Below are positions 28,511-39,093 of a stretch of DNA of 64,000 nt, piece by piece. The notes below the pieces were generated by a model. That model saw only the letters and a list, made by a program, of their open reading frames with translations. It made no database searches and was not told the origin of the DNA. Source of the stretch: Hyphomonas chukchiensis. GTDB lineage: Bacteria > Pseudomonadota > Alphaproteobacteria > Caulobacterales > Hyphomonadaceae. The position numbers and the translations under genes were made by a program. The DNA lies in assembly GCF_000682695.1 (NCBI RefSeq), contig NZ_AWFG01000011.1, forward strand, positions 37,518-101,517, in the 5' to 3' direction. Each line of letters starts with the position of its first letter. The first letter of the stretch is position 1.

Positions 28511-30661
28511 CTAGTGCGCGGCAAGCACCGCCAGAAGCAGCAAGGCCACGATATTCGTGATCTTGATCATCGGGTTCACGGCCGGGCCAGCAGTGTCCTT
28601 GTACGGATCGCCCACTGTATCGCCCGTGACAGCGGCCTTGTGGGCTTCAGAGCCCTTGCCGCCATGATGGCCGTCCTCGATATACTTCTTCGCATTGTCC
28701 CATGCGCCGCCACCCGAAGTCATCGAGATGGCCACGAACAGGCCCGTCACGATCACGCCAAGCAGCATGGCCCCGACAGCTGACAGGGCAGCGCCCGGTC
28801 CGGCGATCAGCATGATCACGCCGAACAGAACAAGCGGTGACAGCACCGGCAACAGCGACGGCACGATCATTTCCTTGATCGCGGCCTGCGTGAGAATGTC
28901 CACGGCCCGGCCATAATCAGGCTTCACTTCGCCTTTCATGATGCCCGGCATTTCGCGGAACTGCCTGCGCACTTCCTCGACCACAGCCTGCGCCGCGCGT
29001 CCCACCGCCATCATCGACATGCCGCCGAAGAGGAACGGCAAGAGACCGCCGAACAGCAAGCCAACCACGACGTAAGGGCTGGAGATCGAGAAATCGACCA
29101 CGACATTGTGGAAGAACGTGCCCGGGTCGGCCTGAGAGATGAAGTATTTCAGGTCTTCCGAATAGGCCGCAAACAGCACCAGCGCGCCGAGGCCCGCCGA
29201 TCCGATCGCATAGCCCTTGGTCACGGCCTTGGTCGTGTTGCCAACAGCGTCCAGCGCGTCCGTCGTCTTGCGGACGTCGGACGGCAGTTCGGCCATTTCC
29301 GCGATGCCGCCGGCATTGTCCGTCACCGGGCCGAAGGCGTCGAGGGCAACAATGATACCGGCCAGCGCCAGCATCGTCGTCGTGGCAATCGCGATGCCAT
29401 AGAGGCCCGCGAGATTGAAGGTGAGCAGTATGCCCGCCATGATCGTGATCGAAGGCAGCGCCGTCGATTCAAGTGACACGGCCAGGCCCTGGATCACGTT
29501 CGTGCCATGGCCGGACTCGGAGGCTTTCGCAATCGAGCGGACAGGGCGGAACTTGGTCTCGGTATAATAGGCCGTGATGTAGACGATGAGGCCCGTCACA
29601 ACGAGGCCGGTCACACCGCAGAGGAACAGGTCGAGCCCCGTGATCTCTCCGGTCATGCCGAGGCGCTGGGCCGCTTCATTCAATACACCGAACCCGTTCG
29701 GCAACACGCTGCTGATGGCAATCGCGAGACCACCAATCGACAGCACGCCCGTCACGATGAGGCCCTTGTAGAGCGCCCACATGACATCGGTGGAGTTCTT
29801 GCCGAGGCGCACGAAGAACGTGCCCACGATCGAGGTGACGATACAGACGGCGGCAATTGCCAGCGGCAGCATCATGACAGCGGAAATGTCCGCCGAGCCG
29901 GAGAAGTAGATCCCGCCGAGCACCATGGTCGCAACCAGCGTCACGGCATAGGTCTCGAACAGGTCGGCCGCCATGCCGGCACAGTCGCCGACATTGTCGC
30001 CCACATTGTCCGCGATGGTGGCCGCGTTGCGCGGGTCATCTTCCGGAATGCCGGCTTCCACCTTGCCCACCATGTCGCCGCCGACATCCGCACCCTTGGT
30101 GAAGATACCGCCGCCGAGACGGGCAAAGATCGAGATTAGCGAAGCACCGAAGCCGAGCGACACGAGCGCGTCGATCACCTGGCGTTTCTCGTCACGCACC
30201 GACAGGTCGAGATCGAGCGGCCCGGTCAGCAGGCCGTAATAGAGAACGATGCCGAGCAGCGCGAGGCCAACCACGAGCATGCCGGTAATGGCGCCAGACT
30301 TGAACGCCAGCGCAAGGCCGGCCGAAAGGCCGCTCTTGGAGGCTTCCGTCGTGCGCACGTTGGCCCGAACCGAAACAAGCATGCCGATAAACCCGGCTGC
30401 GCCCGACAGGACGGCACCGATGATGAAGCCGAGCGCCGATTTCCAGCCGAGAGCAACCAGCAGGATCACGACGACAACCGCGCCAACCATGGCGATCGTA
30501 CGATACTGGCGTTTGAGGTAGGCGTTCGCGCCTTCCTGAATGGCCAGCGCTATTTCACGCATGCGATGGTCGCCTGACGGGGCCTTCATGATCGAATTGA
30601 TCTGTAGGTAACCGTACAGGACAGACACAACGCCCGCGGCGAGTGCTAGATAAAACCACAT
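28511..30661 (-). CDS. hppA: Membrane-bound pyrophosphatase (H+-pumping, K+-independent type)
   Basis: A 716-residue, about 16-helix pump that couples pyrophosphate hydrolysis to proton export. The substrate loop [20 protein letters not shown] and the acidic motif [19 protein letters not shown] are intact. The signature [15 protein letters not shown] has Lys where K+-dependent enzymes have Ala, which family studies link to K+-independence and proton pumping. GGAAGGAAA precedes the start at 30661. A hairpin lies in the gap to thiL. In this group the enzyme saves ATP by using biosynthetic pyrophosphate. Confidence 0.96.
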   Translation of the reverse strand: MWFYLALAAGVVSVLYGYLQINSIMKAPSGDHRMREIALAIQEGANAYLKRQYRTIAMVGAVVVVILLVALGWKSALGFIIGAVLSGAAGFIGMLVSVRANVRTTEASKSGLSAGLALAFKSGAITGMLVVGLALLGIVLYYGLLTGPLDLDLSVRDEKRQVIDALVSLGFGASLISIFARLGGGIFTKGADVGGDMVGKVEAGIPEDDPRNAATIADNVGDNVGDCAGMAADLFETYAVTLVATMVLGGIYFSGSADISAVMMLPLAIAAVCIVTSIVGTFFVRLGKNSTDVMWALYKGLIVTGVLSIGGLAIAISSVLPNGFGVLNEAAQRLGMTGEITGLDLFLCGVTGLVVTGLIVYITAYYTETKFRPVRSIAKASESGHGTNVIQGLAVSLESTALPSITIMAGILLTFNLAGLYGIAIATTTMLALAGIIVALDAFGPVTDNAGGIAEMAELPSDVRKTTDALDAVGNTTKAVTKGYAIGSAGLGALVLFAAYSEDLKYFISQADPGTFFHNVVVDFSISSPYVVVGLLFGGLLPFLFGGMSMMAVGRAAQAVVEEVRRQFREMPGIMKGEVKPDYGRAVDILTQAAIKEMIVPSLLPVLSPLVLFGVIMLIAGPGAALSAVGAMLLGVIVTGLFVAISMTSGGGAWDNAKKYIEDGHHGGKGSEAHKAAVTGDTVGDPYKDTAGPAVNPMIKITNIVALLLLAVLAAH

Positions 30662-30755
30662 GGGTATTTCCTTCCTTCCCTGAGTTCTTTAGCGGGCCCG
30701 GGTTGATCCCGGATCTCCAAAACCTGGTTATGGTGGGTAATTGCTGCCAGCCGCA

Positions 30756-30785
30756 CCTGAATGAGGCAACCCGCCTCCCTTCAGG
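30756..30785 (-). terminator. Hairpin after thiL, before hppA
   Basis: Stem CCTGAA-GAGGC / GCCTC-TTCAGG with a small asymmetric bulge and a 5-base loop. It lies just after the thiL stop on the same strand and could end that operon. It lacks a U-tract. Confidence 0.5.
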
Positions 30786-30806
30786 AGCGAATATCAGCTA
30801 CCCCCA

Positions 30807-31751
30807 CTAACCATGCTCGAACCCCAGAGTTTCAGGCAGGTTAACGTTTCGCCCCCCGCGTTCGAGGGAAAGGCCTGATCCAGCAACAATTTTCCCGATA
30901 GACGTGATTTCGATACCAGAATTTTTCGCCTCACGCGAGATCAACTTGGAATTGTTCTCCGGCGCCGTGAACAGCGTCTGATAGTCATCGCCCCAGGTCG
31001 CCAGCTTCAGCATCTCGGCAAGGTCCGTCTCGCCGCCTGCGAAGGCGACCGCATCCAGATCCAGCTCCATGGCGACGCCCGAAGCCTCGGCCAACGTCTT
31101 GGCATCGATCAGCAGGCCATCGGACACATCCATCGCCGCACTCGCGTGACCCGCCACCAATTTGGCGGTCGCAAGCGGCGGAAGAACCGGCAAACGGTAG
31201 GCATCGGCCCCGGAAGAACCCGGGAACGGACTCGGAATACCCCGGGAATGGTCCTGCCACGCCCGTGCGGCGGCCCCGATTGTCCCCGTCAACCACACCA
31301 GATCGCCCGGTTTGGCGCCCATCCGGCGCACCGGGCCCGCCTTGAAGCACCGCCCGGTCAGCGTCAAAGAGAGGAACAGCCCGCCGGGGCTCGTCACCGT
31401 GTCGCCGCCAATCAGCTGCGCCCCCCAGGCCGCCAGCTCATCGCCCAAAGCTGCTGCAAATGCTGCTATTTCCGCCTCGCCGCGCCCCTTGGGCCAGCCG
31501 AGCACGAGCAGCGCTTCCGCCGGCTCCGCTCCGCTCGCCAGCAGGTCCGACACATTCGTCCGCACCAGCTTGCGCGCCACGGTATCAATGGGATCAGTGC
31601 CAAGGAAATGCACCCCCTCCACCATCGCATCTGTTGTAATTGCTACAGGATCGGAGACATCCAGCTGCGCCACGTCATCGCGCAACCCGGCCGCACCAGC
31701 GCCCTGCGCCAGCGGCGCGAGATAGCGGGCGATCCAGTCCTTTTCCGCCAT
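30807..31751 (-). CDS. thiL: Thiamine-monophosphate kinase ThiL
   Basis: A 314-residue kinase that forms thiamine diphosphate from thiamine phosphate. Seen: LRDDVAQLD (Mg-binding Asp pair near the N-terminus), GGDTVTSPGGLF and MDVSDGLLIDAKTLAEASG. The fold is AIR-synthase-like. The start at 31751 is preferred to 31817 because it lies 2 bases after the upstream amidohydrolase stop and opens with the family-like KDWIARYLAP. A 28-base DNA segment inside this gene (31223-31250) is nearly identical to one in folK. Cotranscription with the amidohydrolase is likely. Confidence 0.92.
   Translation of the reverse strand: MAEKDWIARYLAPLAQGAGAAGLRDDVAQLDVSDPVAITTDAMVEGVHFLGTDPIDTVARKLVRTNVSDLLASGAEPAEALLVLGWPKGRGEAEIAAFAAALGDELAAWGAQLIGGDTVTSPGGLFLSLTLTGRCFKAGPVRRMGAKPGDLVWLTGTIGAAARAWQDHSRGIPSPFPGSSGADAYRLPVLPPLATAKLVAGHASAAMDVSDGLLIDAKTLAEASGVAMELDLDAVAFAGGETDLAEMLKLATWGDDYQTLFTAPENNSKLISREAKNSGIEITSIGKIVAGSGLSLERGGRNVNLPETLGFEHG
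31223..31250. repeat. 28-bp dispersed repeat, copy 1 (inside thiL)
   Basis: Begins GGAACGGACTCGGAA and ends CCCGGGAATG with three differing bases in between. It matches 25 of 28 bases of the copy at 50421 in folK. In thiL it encodes HSRGIPSPF; in folK the same bases are read in another frame. Confidence 0.7.
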
Positions 31752-31753
31752 TG

Positions 31754-33493
31754 TCAGTCGTCCAGCGGGCGCTTTTCCCCTGCCAAAACAACGCCCCAGA
31801 CCGGAATGCCGGTCCACTTGTCCCCGGCAACGGTCAGCGGATTGGCGCCCAGAACAGTAAAGTCCGCCTTCTTGCCAACCTCAATCGACCCGATCTCCCG
31901 GTCCAGCCCGGCCGCCTTTGCTGCATCAAGCGTTACAGATTCCAGCGCTTGGTAAGGCGACAGCGCCATCTCCGCCTCATACACGCCGCCCTCCTTGGTG
32001 GCCTGCGTGATATGGACGCTCGCCGCCCGCAGCGGCTCCGGCGGCGCCAGCGGCGCATCGGAGTGAACGGCCACGACAGCCCCCGCCTCTTTCAGCGCGC
32101 CCAGCGGCGTAATCCACTGTGCGCGCGGCTGTCCCAGCGGATCGGCATAGGGCTCGGCCATGTAGTAAACATAGTGGCTGGCGGCCGAGACATTGGCCTT
32201 CAGCCGCCCCGCCTCAGCCACCTGCTCCGGCGAAAACAAGCCGCCATGCTCGATGGTAAAGGAATTCCCTGCGCCGCCTTCGCGCAACTTGCTGAGCGCC
32301 GCCAGCGTCGCGCCCTGCGCGGCGTCGCCATTGGAGTGGATATTCACACCGAGGCCGGCATCCCAGTAAGGCTGGATAGCAGGCACGATCTGCTCCGGTT
32401 TCAGCACCCAGAGTCCCTCAGTCCCCTTGGATTGCCCCGAGAGGTATCCGGGCGGAGAGAGGCGCATCGTCTGGCTATAGAACGCCCCATCGGTGAAGAA
32501 CTTCACCCGTGGCAGAACCGGCGCCGCAGCCCCGCGCGCGCCCGTCGCGAGATCAAGCATGGCTTGAACCCGCCCATCGCCATACGTCCGCGCCAGCGCG
32601 CGAAACTCCGGCACGAGATAGAGATTGTACCCGGATGTCTGCGGGTCCACCCAGTTATTCCGGATATTGGCGTCTTCCAACTCATAGCCAAACAGGCCGT
32701 AGCCCATCTCGACCGTCGTGGTGACACCCGCATGGCGCAACATCCGCGAAAAGCCATGGAAGCCCGCGCTCGCATTTTCCGGCGCCAGGATCACATCGGC
32801 ATAGGCCTGCACCACGGCAAAGGCCGCATCCTCATAGATACGCCCCGTCAGCTCGCCCTTGGCATCAAGGTCCACACCATGGAACTTCTCCGCCAGCGCA
32901 GGCGTGAACCCGGCGCGCTTGATAGCCGCGCTGTTCAGATAGAAGTCGTGGCTGGAATAATGCCAGATCACGATCGGCCGTTCAGCCGATATCGCATCGA
33001 GATCAGCCCGCGTCAGGTCGCCGTGAACGAGGTTGTGATAGCCATAGATCACGGCGGGCTGGCCGGGTGGCATGGAGGCCGAGATGGCCGCGACTTCCGA
33101 CAGGAAGCCCTCCCGCGTGCCAATGCCCATCCGCATGCCGTCCGGCGTCGCCATCGGCCAGGGCGGCGTCAGCGGCAGCGCATATTGCAGCGCGCCCAGC
33201 ATCACATGCACATGCGGGTCGATCAGGCCGGGCACCAGGGTCAGCCCTTCGAAAGTGCGGTCCACCTCAGCCTTGGGCAGGTCCTTGGCAAGATCCGCCT
33301 CGCTGCCAACGCCTAAGATACGACCGTTCTTGACCGCAACAGCGGTCGCCATAGCGCCCTCGCCCGCCATCGTAACGATGCTGGCGGCCGGATAGATTAC
33401 CGCGCCCTCACTGTGATGCTCATGCTTATCCGCCTCGCCGCGCGAGCATGCGACGGCCAGCAGCATGGCCAGTCCGGTAATGATATGGCGCAT
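31754..33493 (-). CDS. Amidohydrolase (YtcJ-like) lipoprotein
   Basis: A 579-residue metal-dependent hydrolase of the amidohydrolase-3/YtcJ type. The signal ends at LLAVAC, so it is probably lipid-anchored. The metal site shows LIDPHVHVM, HSNGDAAQG and AVHSDAPLAPPEP, with the small beta-domain ending KADFTVLGANPLTV. It is longer than cytosolic cyclic amidases. Substrates of YtcJ-like proteins are largely unknown, so none is named. The ATG at 33493 has GGAGGG upstream and begins the signal; the frame to 33553 lacks both. It is upstream of thiL with a 2-base gap. Confidence 0.85.
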   Translation of the reverse strand: MRHIITGLAMLLAVACSRGEADKHEHHSEGAVIYPAASIVTMAGEGAMATAVAVKNGRILGVGSEADLAKDLPKAEVDRTFEGLTLVPGLIDPHVHVMLGALQYALPLTPPWPMATPDGMRMGIGTREGFLSEVAAISASMPPGQPAVIYGYHNLVHGDLTRADLDAISAERPIVIWHYSSHDFYLNSAAIKRAGFTPALAEKFHGVDLDAKGELTGRIYEDAAFAVVQAYADVILAPENASAGFHGFSRMLRHAGVTTTVEMGYGLFGYELEDANIRNNWVDPQTSGYNLYLVPEFRALARTYGDGRVQAMLDLATGARGAAAPVLPRVKFFTDGAFYSQTMRLSPPGYLSGQSKGTEGLWVLKPEQIVPAIQPYWDAGLGVNIHSNGDAAQGATLAALSKLREGGAGNSFTIEHGGLFSPEQVAEAGRLKANVSAASHYVYYMAEPYADPLGQPRAQWITPLGALKEAGAVVAVHSDAPLAPPEPLRAASVHITQATKEGGVYEAEMALSPYQALESVTLDAAKAAGLDREIGSIEVGKKADFTVLGANPLTVAGDKWTGIPVWGVVLAGEKRPLDD

Positions 33494-33556
33494 GGAATGC
33501 CCTCCAACGATCTGGCGCGCAGCCTGACGGTTCGGGCGGCCGATTACAAGCAATCC

Positions 33557-34516
33557 CTAAAGGATCTCGCGGCCAATCGCATAGAAGCGATCCCGGCGCT
33601 GACGGCGCAATTCCTGAGGCGACAGGCCTTCCAGGTCCTTCAGCGCGGAATCGAGCGCCTTGGCTGCGGCGGCCATGGCCCGTTGCGGGTCGCGGTGCGC
33701 GCCGCCGACAGGCTCTTTCACCACGCCGTCGATCACTTTCGTTTTCAAAAGGTCCGGCGCCGTAATCTTCATCGCGTCTGCCGCATCGCGTGCCTTGGCC
33801 GGATCGCGGTAGAGGATCGAGGCGCAGCCTTCCGGCGAGATCACCGAATAGATCGCGTGTTCCATCATCAGCACCGTATTGGCCGCCGCGATGCCAATGG
33901 CGCCGCCCGACATGCCTTCACCGATGATCAGCGTCACGAATGGCACGCCCAGCGACAGGCCGCGCTGCGTGCCGCGCGCAATGGCTTCGGCCTGCCCGCG
34001 CTCTTCACCGCCCTTGCCGGGATAGGCGCCTGCCGTATCAGGAAAGCTCAGGACCGGCAGGTTGAACTTCTCGGCCATGTCCATCAGGCGCACTGCCTTG
34101 CGGTAGCCTTCCGGGTGGGCCATGCCGAAATTGTGCTTCAGGCGCTTCTCGGTCGTGCGGCCCTTCTCGTGGCCCATGATGACCACAGAGCGGCCCTTGA
34201 AACGGGCCAGGCCACCAATAATGGCCTCGTCATTGCCAAACAGGCGATCGCCGGCCAGTTCCTCGAAATCCTCGAAGATGGTGTCGATATAGTCTGACAG
34301 GTGCGGACGGTCCGGATGGCGGGCCACTTGCGTCTTCCGCCAGGCCGACAGGTCTGAATAGATGTCTTTCAGCTGCTTGGTCGACTTGGCCTTCAGCTTG
34401 TTCAGTTCGTCCTTGATGGACGGCCCGCCCTTCTGGCCGGAAAGGGCTTCAAGCTCGGCAATCTTGGCGTCGAGTTCGGCGATTGGCTTTTCAAAATCGA
34501 GATAAGTCGTGCTCAT
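33557..34516 (-). CDS. accA: Acetyl-CoA carboxylase carboxyltransferase subunit alpha
   Basis: A 319-residue alpha subunit of carboxyltransferase, which with AccD moves CO2 from biotin to acetyl-CoA. The N-terminal YLDFEKPIAELDAKIAELE and the core MGHEKGRTTEKRLKHNFGMAHPEG (given here in parts: GHEKGR, NFGMAHPEGYRKA) are diagnostic, with GEGMSGGAIGIA and ILYRDPAKA later. Length is usual. The start at 34516 has a weak ribosome site. It is 45 bases downstream of tadC's stop-side region but on the same strand as that operon, which ends before it begins. Confidence 0.95.
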   Translation of the reverse strand: MSTTYLDFEKPIAELDAKIAELEALSGQKGGPSIKDELNKLKAKSTKQLKDIYSDLSAWRKTQVARHPDRPHLSDYIDTIFEDFEELAGDRLFGNDEAIIGGLARFKGRSVVIMGHEKGRTTEKRLKHNFGMAHPEGYRKAVRLMDMAEKFNLPVLSFPDTAGAYPGKGGEERGQAEAIARGTQRGLSLGVPFVTLIIGEGMSGGAIGIAAANTVLMMEHAIYSVISPEGCASILYRDPAKARDAADAMKITAPDLLKTKVIDGVVKEPVGGAHRDPQRAMAAAAKALDSALKDLEGLSPQELRRQRRDRFYAIGREIL

Positions 34517-34561
34517 GCTGAACTATCTAGCAACCCATGCCTGACTCGCCTAGCGCCCTTT

Positions 34562-35506
34562 TCACCCAAGTGCACCTTGCAGCATGACCACCGCTGGCAG
34601 GACCAGCACGCCCAAAAGCACCGGAAAAACGAAGAAAACCAATGGCAGCGTGAGTTTTGCAGGCAGGGCCATGGCCTTTTCCTCGGCGTAAAGGATGCGC
34701 CGCTGGCGCATATCGGCCGAAAACACGCGTAGCGTCTGACCCAGGCTCGTGCCCATTTCCTCGGCCTGGCGCAGCATCGTGGCCAGCGAACCGGCCTCCT
34801 CGATTCCCATCCGGTCGGCAAAACCGCGCCACGCTGCCTTGCGCGCCCGCCCGGCCCGGAGTTCCAGCGACAGCGTGCGCATATAGCCCGCAATGATCGG
34901 ATGGCGCAGTTCCAGTTCCTCGCCGACACGCTGAACGGAGGCATCAAGGCTGAGCCCCGCCTCAACACAGGCGACCAGCAGGTCCATCATGTCGGGAAAG
35001 CCGGACGAGCATTCCTGCTGCCGCTTCTTGGTCCGCTGGTCGAGATACATGCCGGGAGCGATCAGGCCGATCAGTACCAGCATCACCGAAATCATGATCG
35101 GCATGGTTCCGGGCAGTTCTGTCAGGTACGGCAGCGCCGCCAGCAGCGCCAGTTGCGGCAGGACAATGCAGAGCAGACGCGCAAAATAATAGCGGGCGAC
35201 CGCCGACTGACCAGTAAAGCCCGCTGCAGCGAGGCGTGCCTTGGCCACACTCACGCCCTGCTCGTCATCGCCGGGGGCCATCTGGTCGGCCAGGCCGGTG
35301 ACCGCGCGGCCAATGCGGCTCTTGTTACGCTCGGCCTCAGCCACTGCTGACACAGGCCCACGGCGCGCAAGGCGGCGCTCGACGCTTTCCATGTCACGGC
35401 GGCTTTTCAGGAATGTCAGGACGGCCGGAAATGCCAAAGCCAGCGCCGCCCCCAGCATTAGCAAGGGCGCCCACAGTGCAGGAGAGGATGAAAGGTCAAC
35501 GTTCAT
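34562..35506 (-). CDS. tadC: Tad pilus assembly membrane protein TadC
   Basis: A 314-residue type II secretion F-domain protein. It has one N-terminal membrane segment (ALWAPLLMLGAALALAFPAV), two central ones and a C-terminal one (LVFFVFPVLLGVLVLPAVVM). The F-domain contains DLLVACVEAGLSLDASVQRVGEEL-type sequence and MLRQAEEMGTSLGQTLRVF. With TadB it should form the inner membrane platform for the CpaF ATPase. It is the last gene of the cpa/tad run, 9 bases after tadB. Confidence 0.9.
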   Translation of the reverse strand: MNVDLSSSPALWAPLLMLGAALALAFPAVLTFLKSRRDMESVERRLARRGPVSAVAEAERNKSRIGRAVTGLADQMAPGDDEQGVSVAKARLAAAGFTGQSAVARYYFARLLCIVLPQLALLAALPYLTELPGTMPIMISVMLVLIGLIAPGMYLDQRTKKRQQECSSGFPDMMDLLVACVEAGLSLDASVQRVGEELELRHPIIAGYMRTLSLELRAGRARKAAWRGFADRMGIEEAGSLATMLRQAEEMGTSLGQTLRVFSADMRQRRILYAEEKAMALPAKLTLPLVFFVFPVLLGVLVLPAVVMLQGALG

Positions 35507-35515
35507 TGCCCGGCC

Positions 35516-36499
35516 CTACATCTTGAAATTGATCATTTTGCGCATGACCATGTTTCCAATGAACATCCAGATGAACAGGCCCGCAAAGCCATACTGGATA
35601 AGAGGGTCGTGGATAACGCTGCCATAGAATTCCGGCCGCGTGAGGTGGATGGCGAGCATCACGAGAAAGGGCGCCGAGGTCAGGATCATTGCCGAAGCGC
35701 GGCCCTCTGACGAGGCGGCCTTGACCTTCAGGCGCATGGTCTGGCGTTCGCGGATCGTCGTCGTATTGGCCTTCAACAACTCACAAAGATTGCCGCCCGT
35801 TCGTTCCTGCAGCCGCACCGTGGCGCCGAACAGTTCAACATCGGGGTCGCCTGCCCGCTCGGCCATCCGCTGCACGGCATTGGTCAGCGAAAAGCCATAG
35901 GAGACTTCGTCCGCCGTCATGCCGAATTCCGTGCCGATCGGGTCCGGCATCTCCCGCGCCACAAGGGCGACAGCGGTCGCCACCGGGTGACCGGCCTCAA
36001 GGCTGCGGCAGACGATCTGGAGGGCGTCGGGCAATTGCGCCGCCAGTTGCTTGCGACGCTTGCCCGCGACATGTTTGAGGAAAAGAAGCGGGCCGACGGC
36101 AAAGACGAGCAGAGCGATGCCCGCCGCCGGCATCCAGCCGCCAACAAAGTACATGTACGCACCCGCGGCCACGGCGCCACCGGCCGCCGACATAGCCCAC
36201 CATTTAAGCGGCTGAAAGGCCAGGCCCGAGCGCACGACCAGCTGATTGAACCGCTGCAGCGGCATCGCAAAGTTGCCGTCGGAATCCAGCCCCCGGCTCT
36301 TGCGCAATTCCACCATGGCTTCGCTCGTGGACGCGTACTTGTCCTTGAATTGCAGGCGCCGGTTCACGATCCGCTGGGTCTTGGCCTGGTTCAAAAGGTC
36401 CAGAACCGACTGGATGACAAAGAAGAACGCCCCCGCCGCCATGATGGCAGGGATCACCAGGAACAGGCTGAGACCGGAAATGTCTGGCAGGCCAAACAC
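35516..36499 (-). CDS. tadB: Tad pilus assembly membrane protein TadB
   Basis: A 327-residue F-domain platform protein, partner of TadC. Membrane segments lie near residues 8-28, 98-130 and at the end (FAGLFIWMFIGNMVM). The F-domain shows LPDALQIVCRSLEAGHPV and GRASAMILTSAPF. It starts with GTG at 36499, 2 bases after the cpaF stop, so translation is probably coupled. Confidence 0.9.
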   Translation of the reverse strand: MFGLPDISGLSLFLVIPAIMAAGAFFFVIQSVLDLLNQAKTQRIVNRRLQFKDKYASTSEAMVELRKSRGLDSDGNFAMPLQRFNQLVVRSGLAFQPLKWWAMSAAGGAVAAGAYMYFVGGWMPAAGIALLVFAVGPLLFLKHVAGKRRKQLAAQLPDALQIVCRSLEAGHPVATAVALVAREMPDPIGTEFGMTADEVSYGFSLTNAVQRMAERAGDPDVELFGATVRLQERTGGNLCELLKANTTTIRERQTMRLKVKAASSEGRASAMILTSAPFLVMLAIHLTRPEFYGSVIHDPLIQYGFAGLFIWMFIGNMVMRKMINFKM

Positions 36500-36501
36500 G
36501 G

Positions 36502-37893
36502 CTAGAACACCGTTGACGGATCGAACATGCCCTTGGGCATATGCACGCCGCGCCGTTCCATTTCGTCGAGGAATTTAGGGCGCAGGCCCGTCGCCACGAA
36601 CTTGCCGATCACCTTGCCTTCTTCCGACGTGCCGGTGCGCTCGAACTTGAAGATTTCCTGGATCTGGATAACCGAGCCTTCCATGCCGGTAATCTCGGCA
36701 ATCGACATCACCTTGCGCGAACCGTCCGACAGGCGGGAAGCCTGAACAATGAAGTTCACGGCGGAGGCGATCTGCCCCCGGATGGCCTCTTCGGAAATCT
36801 TCATGCCGCCCATCATCACCATCTGCTCAAGGCGTGTGATCGCGTCGCGCGGGTTGTTGGCGTGGATCGTCGCCATGGAGCCTTCATGGCCCGTGTTCAT
36901 GGCCTGCAGCATGTCGAAGGCTTCCTCGCCGCGCACCTCGCCAAGGATCACGCGGTCAGGGCGCATACGCAGCGCGTTCTTCACCAGCTCACGCTGGCGT
37001 ATCTCGCCCTTGCCTTCGATATTCGGCGGCCGCGTCTCCATGCGCGCGACGTGCGGCTGCTGCAGCTGAAGTTCCGCCGCATCCTCGATCGTGATCATGC
37101 GCTCCTTCGGGCTGATCGCAGAAGAAAGTGCGTTGAGCAAAGTTGTCTTGCCCGACCCCGTACCACCGGAAATCACTGTGGACGCCTTGCACTTCACGGC
37201 CCCCAGAATGAACTCGGCCACGGGCCCCGGAATGGCGCCAAAACCGACCAGCTTCTCCATCGTCAGCGGCGACTTGGAGAATTTCCGGATCGAGACGAGC
37301 GGACCGTCAATGGCAATCGGCGCGATCGCCGCGTTGACCCGGCTGCCATCCAGCAAGCGTGCGTCAACCAGCGGCTGGCTCTCATCCACGCGCCGGCCCA
37401 CGGCGGACACGATACGCTGAACAATGCGCAGCAGGTGATCATTGTCAGCAAAGCGGACAGGCGCCAGCTGAAGCTCGCCATGGCGTTCGATATAGACCTG
37501 GTCATAGCCGTTGATCAGGATGTCCGCGATGGAATCATCCTTCAGCAGCGGCTCGATCGGGCCAAGCCCTGTCATCTCGTCCATGACAGCGTCAGCGAAC
37601 GACATTTCCTCAACCGATGACAGCGCCATCTCTTCCTTGCGGATGATCTCGGAAATGATGCCGCGCACGCGCTGGCGCATCGTGGCATCGTCCATCTTGT
37701 CGAGTGCAGACAGGTCCAGTTCGTCAATCAGCTTGGCATGTACACGCAGCTTGGCGTCCAGCAGGTCGAAAGCCTTGTCATCGCCTTTTGACTTGCCAAC
37801 GGCCGGCATCGTCGCGGGCTTTGTCTCTGCTGCGGGCGTCGATGGAACGACAAGGGGTGTCACAGGCGCAGTACTGGATCCGAAACGGCTCAT
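36502..37893 (-). CDS. cpaF: Tad pilus assembly ATPase CpaF (TadA)
   Basis: A 463-residue secretion ATPase of the VirB11/CpaF type that powers pilus assembly and possibly retraction. The Walker A motif GGTGSGKT is at residues 243-250, and the Asp box [12 protein letters not shown] and the Walker B region [20 protein letters not shown] follow. The N-terminal part is helical and variable. It overlaps the cpaE stop as ATGA, and tadB follows after 2 bases. Confidence 0.95.
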   Translation of the reverse strand: MSRFGSSTAPVTPLVVPSTPAAETKPATMPAVGKSKGDDKAFDLLDAKLRVHAKLIDELDLSALDKMDDATMRQRVRGIISEIIRKEEMALSSVEEMSFADAVMDEMTGLGPIEPLLKDDSIADILINGYDQVYIERHGELQLAPVRFADNDHLLRIVQRIVSAVGRRVDESQPLVDARLLDGSRVNAAIAPIAIDGPLVSIRKFSKSPLTMEKLVGFGAIPGPVAEFILGAVKCKASTVISGGTGSGKTTLLNALSSAISPKERMITIEDAAELQLQQPHVARMETRPPNIEGKGEIRQRELVKNALRMRPDRVILGEVRGEEAFDMLQAMNTGHEGSMATIHANNPRDAITRLEQMVMMGGMKISEEAIRGQIASAVNFIVQASRLSDGSRKVMSIAEITGMEGSVIQIQEIFKFERTGTSEEGKVIGKFVATGLRPKFLDEMERRGVHMPKGMFDPSTVF

Positions 37894-39092
37894 TTGGCGC
37901 GCCTTTTCTTGCTGGCTTGCGGCGATGCCTCAATGGCATCTTCAGGCAAAAGCTTCTCCACGAATGCCGCCACGTCGGCGACAAGCGGGCTCTTCGGCTT
38001 CACATCGGCAATCGGCTTGCCGAGATTGACCGCAGTGCGTGCCGCATCCCAATCAGATGTAATCGTGGTATGGATCTCGCGTTCAATGGCCTGTTCGGCC
38101 TTGTCGACGGCAAACTCAGCGCGGAATCGCTTCTTCGGGAACATGCGGTTCAGAACCAGTTTGGACTTGGCGCCATCCGCGCGCAGGGCATCCGTTTCGC
38201 GGCACATGTCTGCGGCCGCATGCAGGCTCGGCACGGTCAGCTCACTGACGACAATCGCTTCATCAACGGCGCCGAGAACGGACTTGGTCCAGGGCATCAT
38301 GTGCCGGGGCATGTCCACGATCACATATTCGAACGCGCTGCAGGCCACATCGAGCAGGCGCAGGATCGCCGCTTCCGTCGCCAGCAGGTCCGCATCCGGG
38401 TTGCGCGGCGCCGCGATCAGCGACACGCCATCTTCATGCTCCCAGCACCAGGCCGCCAGAAGCCGCTGGTCCAGTCGCTCCGGCGCTGCCGCCAAGGCAT
38501 GAAGGTCCAGCTTCGGCACGGCTTCCAGAAACGACGTTGTCATCCCGTCGGCAAGATTGAGATCAACAAGACACACCTTGCCGGGGCCAACCTTGCGCGC
38601 AAGCCCGAAGGCACTCTCGATGGCCAATGTCGAGACTCCCGCCCCGCCCACAGCGCCGCGAAAGGCCCAGCATTTTGATGTCGCGCCCGAGCCCTGGATG
38701 GACTGGGTCTCGCGCAGCTGCTCTGCCACGTCGATGATTTCCTCGACGCCCGCAGAGGTCGGCACGATGTCGGACGCCTCCAGCTTCATCAGAGCCCGCA
38801 CCATATGTCCAGGCAGCTGGTCGGAAATGACAATCACCGCTGTGCCCGGTCGCTCAACGGCCAGCGTCAGGATCACCTGGTCATAGCCCGTCACGCCCTG
38901 CTCAACGAGCACAAGGCCGCCGCCATGACGCAAAACGATCTCGGATGCCGAAAGGCCAGCGAGGTCGGAGAGTTCGGCGCAGCAGCCCTGAAGGGCTTCC
39001 ATCAATGCAGGTCGCGCCAGCGCGGCAAGTGCGGGAATGGTGCGGCCGGAAGGCGGCCCGCTGGCTTCAGGCTTTCGGACGGGGTCAAACAT
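37890..39092 (-). CDS. cpaE: Pilus assembly protein CpaE (TadZ)
   Basis: A 400-residue protein with an N-terminal receiver-like domain and a C-terminal MinD/ParA-like domain. The P-loop reads RGAVGGAGVST and lacks the signature Lys of ParA proteins, as is common for CpaE/TadZ, so ATP hydrolysis is doubtful. CpaE positions the pilus machine at a cell pole in Caulobacter. The Walker B-like VCLVDLNLADG and FEYVIVDMPRHM are present. The start at 39092 lies one base after the stop of the small lipoprotein gene; a longer frame to 39149 is less likely. Confidence 0.9.
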   Translation of the reverse strand: MFDPVRKPEASGPPSGRTIPALAALARPALMEALQGCCAELSDLAGLSASEIVLRHGGGLVLVEQGVTGYDQVILTLAVERPGTAVIVISDQLPGHMVRALMKLEASDIVPTSAGVEEIIDVAEQLRETQSIQGSGATSKCWAFRGAVGGAGVSTLAIESAFGLARKVGPGKVCLVDLNLADGMTTSFLEAVPKLDLHALAAAPERLDQRLLAAWCWEHEDGVSLIAAPRNPDADLLATEAAILRLLDVACSAFEYVIVDMPRHMMPWTKSVLGAVDEAIVVSELTVPSLHAAADMCRETDALRADGAKSKLVLNRMFPKKRFRAEFAVDKAEQAIEREIHTTITSDWDAARTAVNLGKPIADVKPKSPLVADVAAFVEKLLPEDAIEASPQASKKRRAK

Positions 39093-39093
39093 G

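Noticed and set aside
30662..30806. Possible riboswitch in the hppA leader
   Set aside because: A hairpin is present but no known riboswitch core (TPP, ZTP or others) could be matched; it is better read as the thiL-side terminator.
31640..33316. A 558-codon + strand frame opposite the YtcJ-like gene
   Set aside because: Antisense shadow; no recognisable domain and no start signals.
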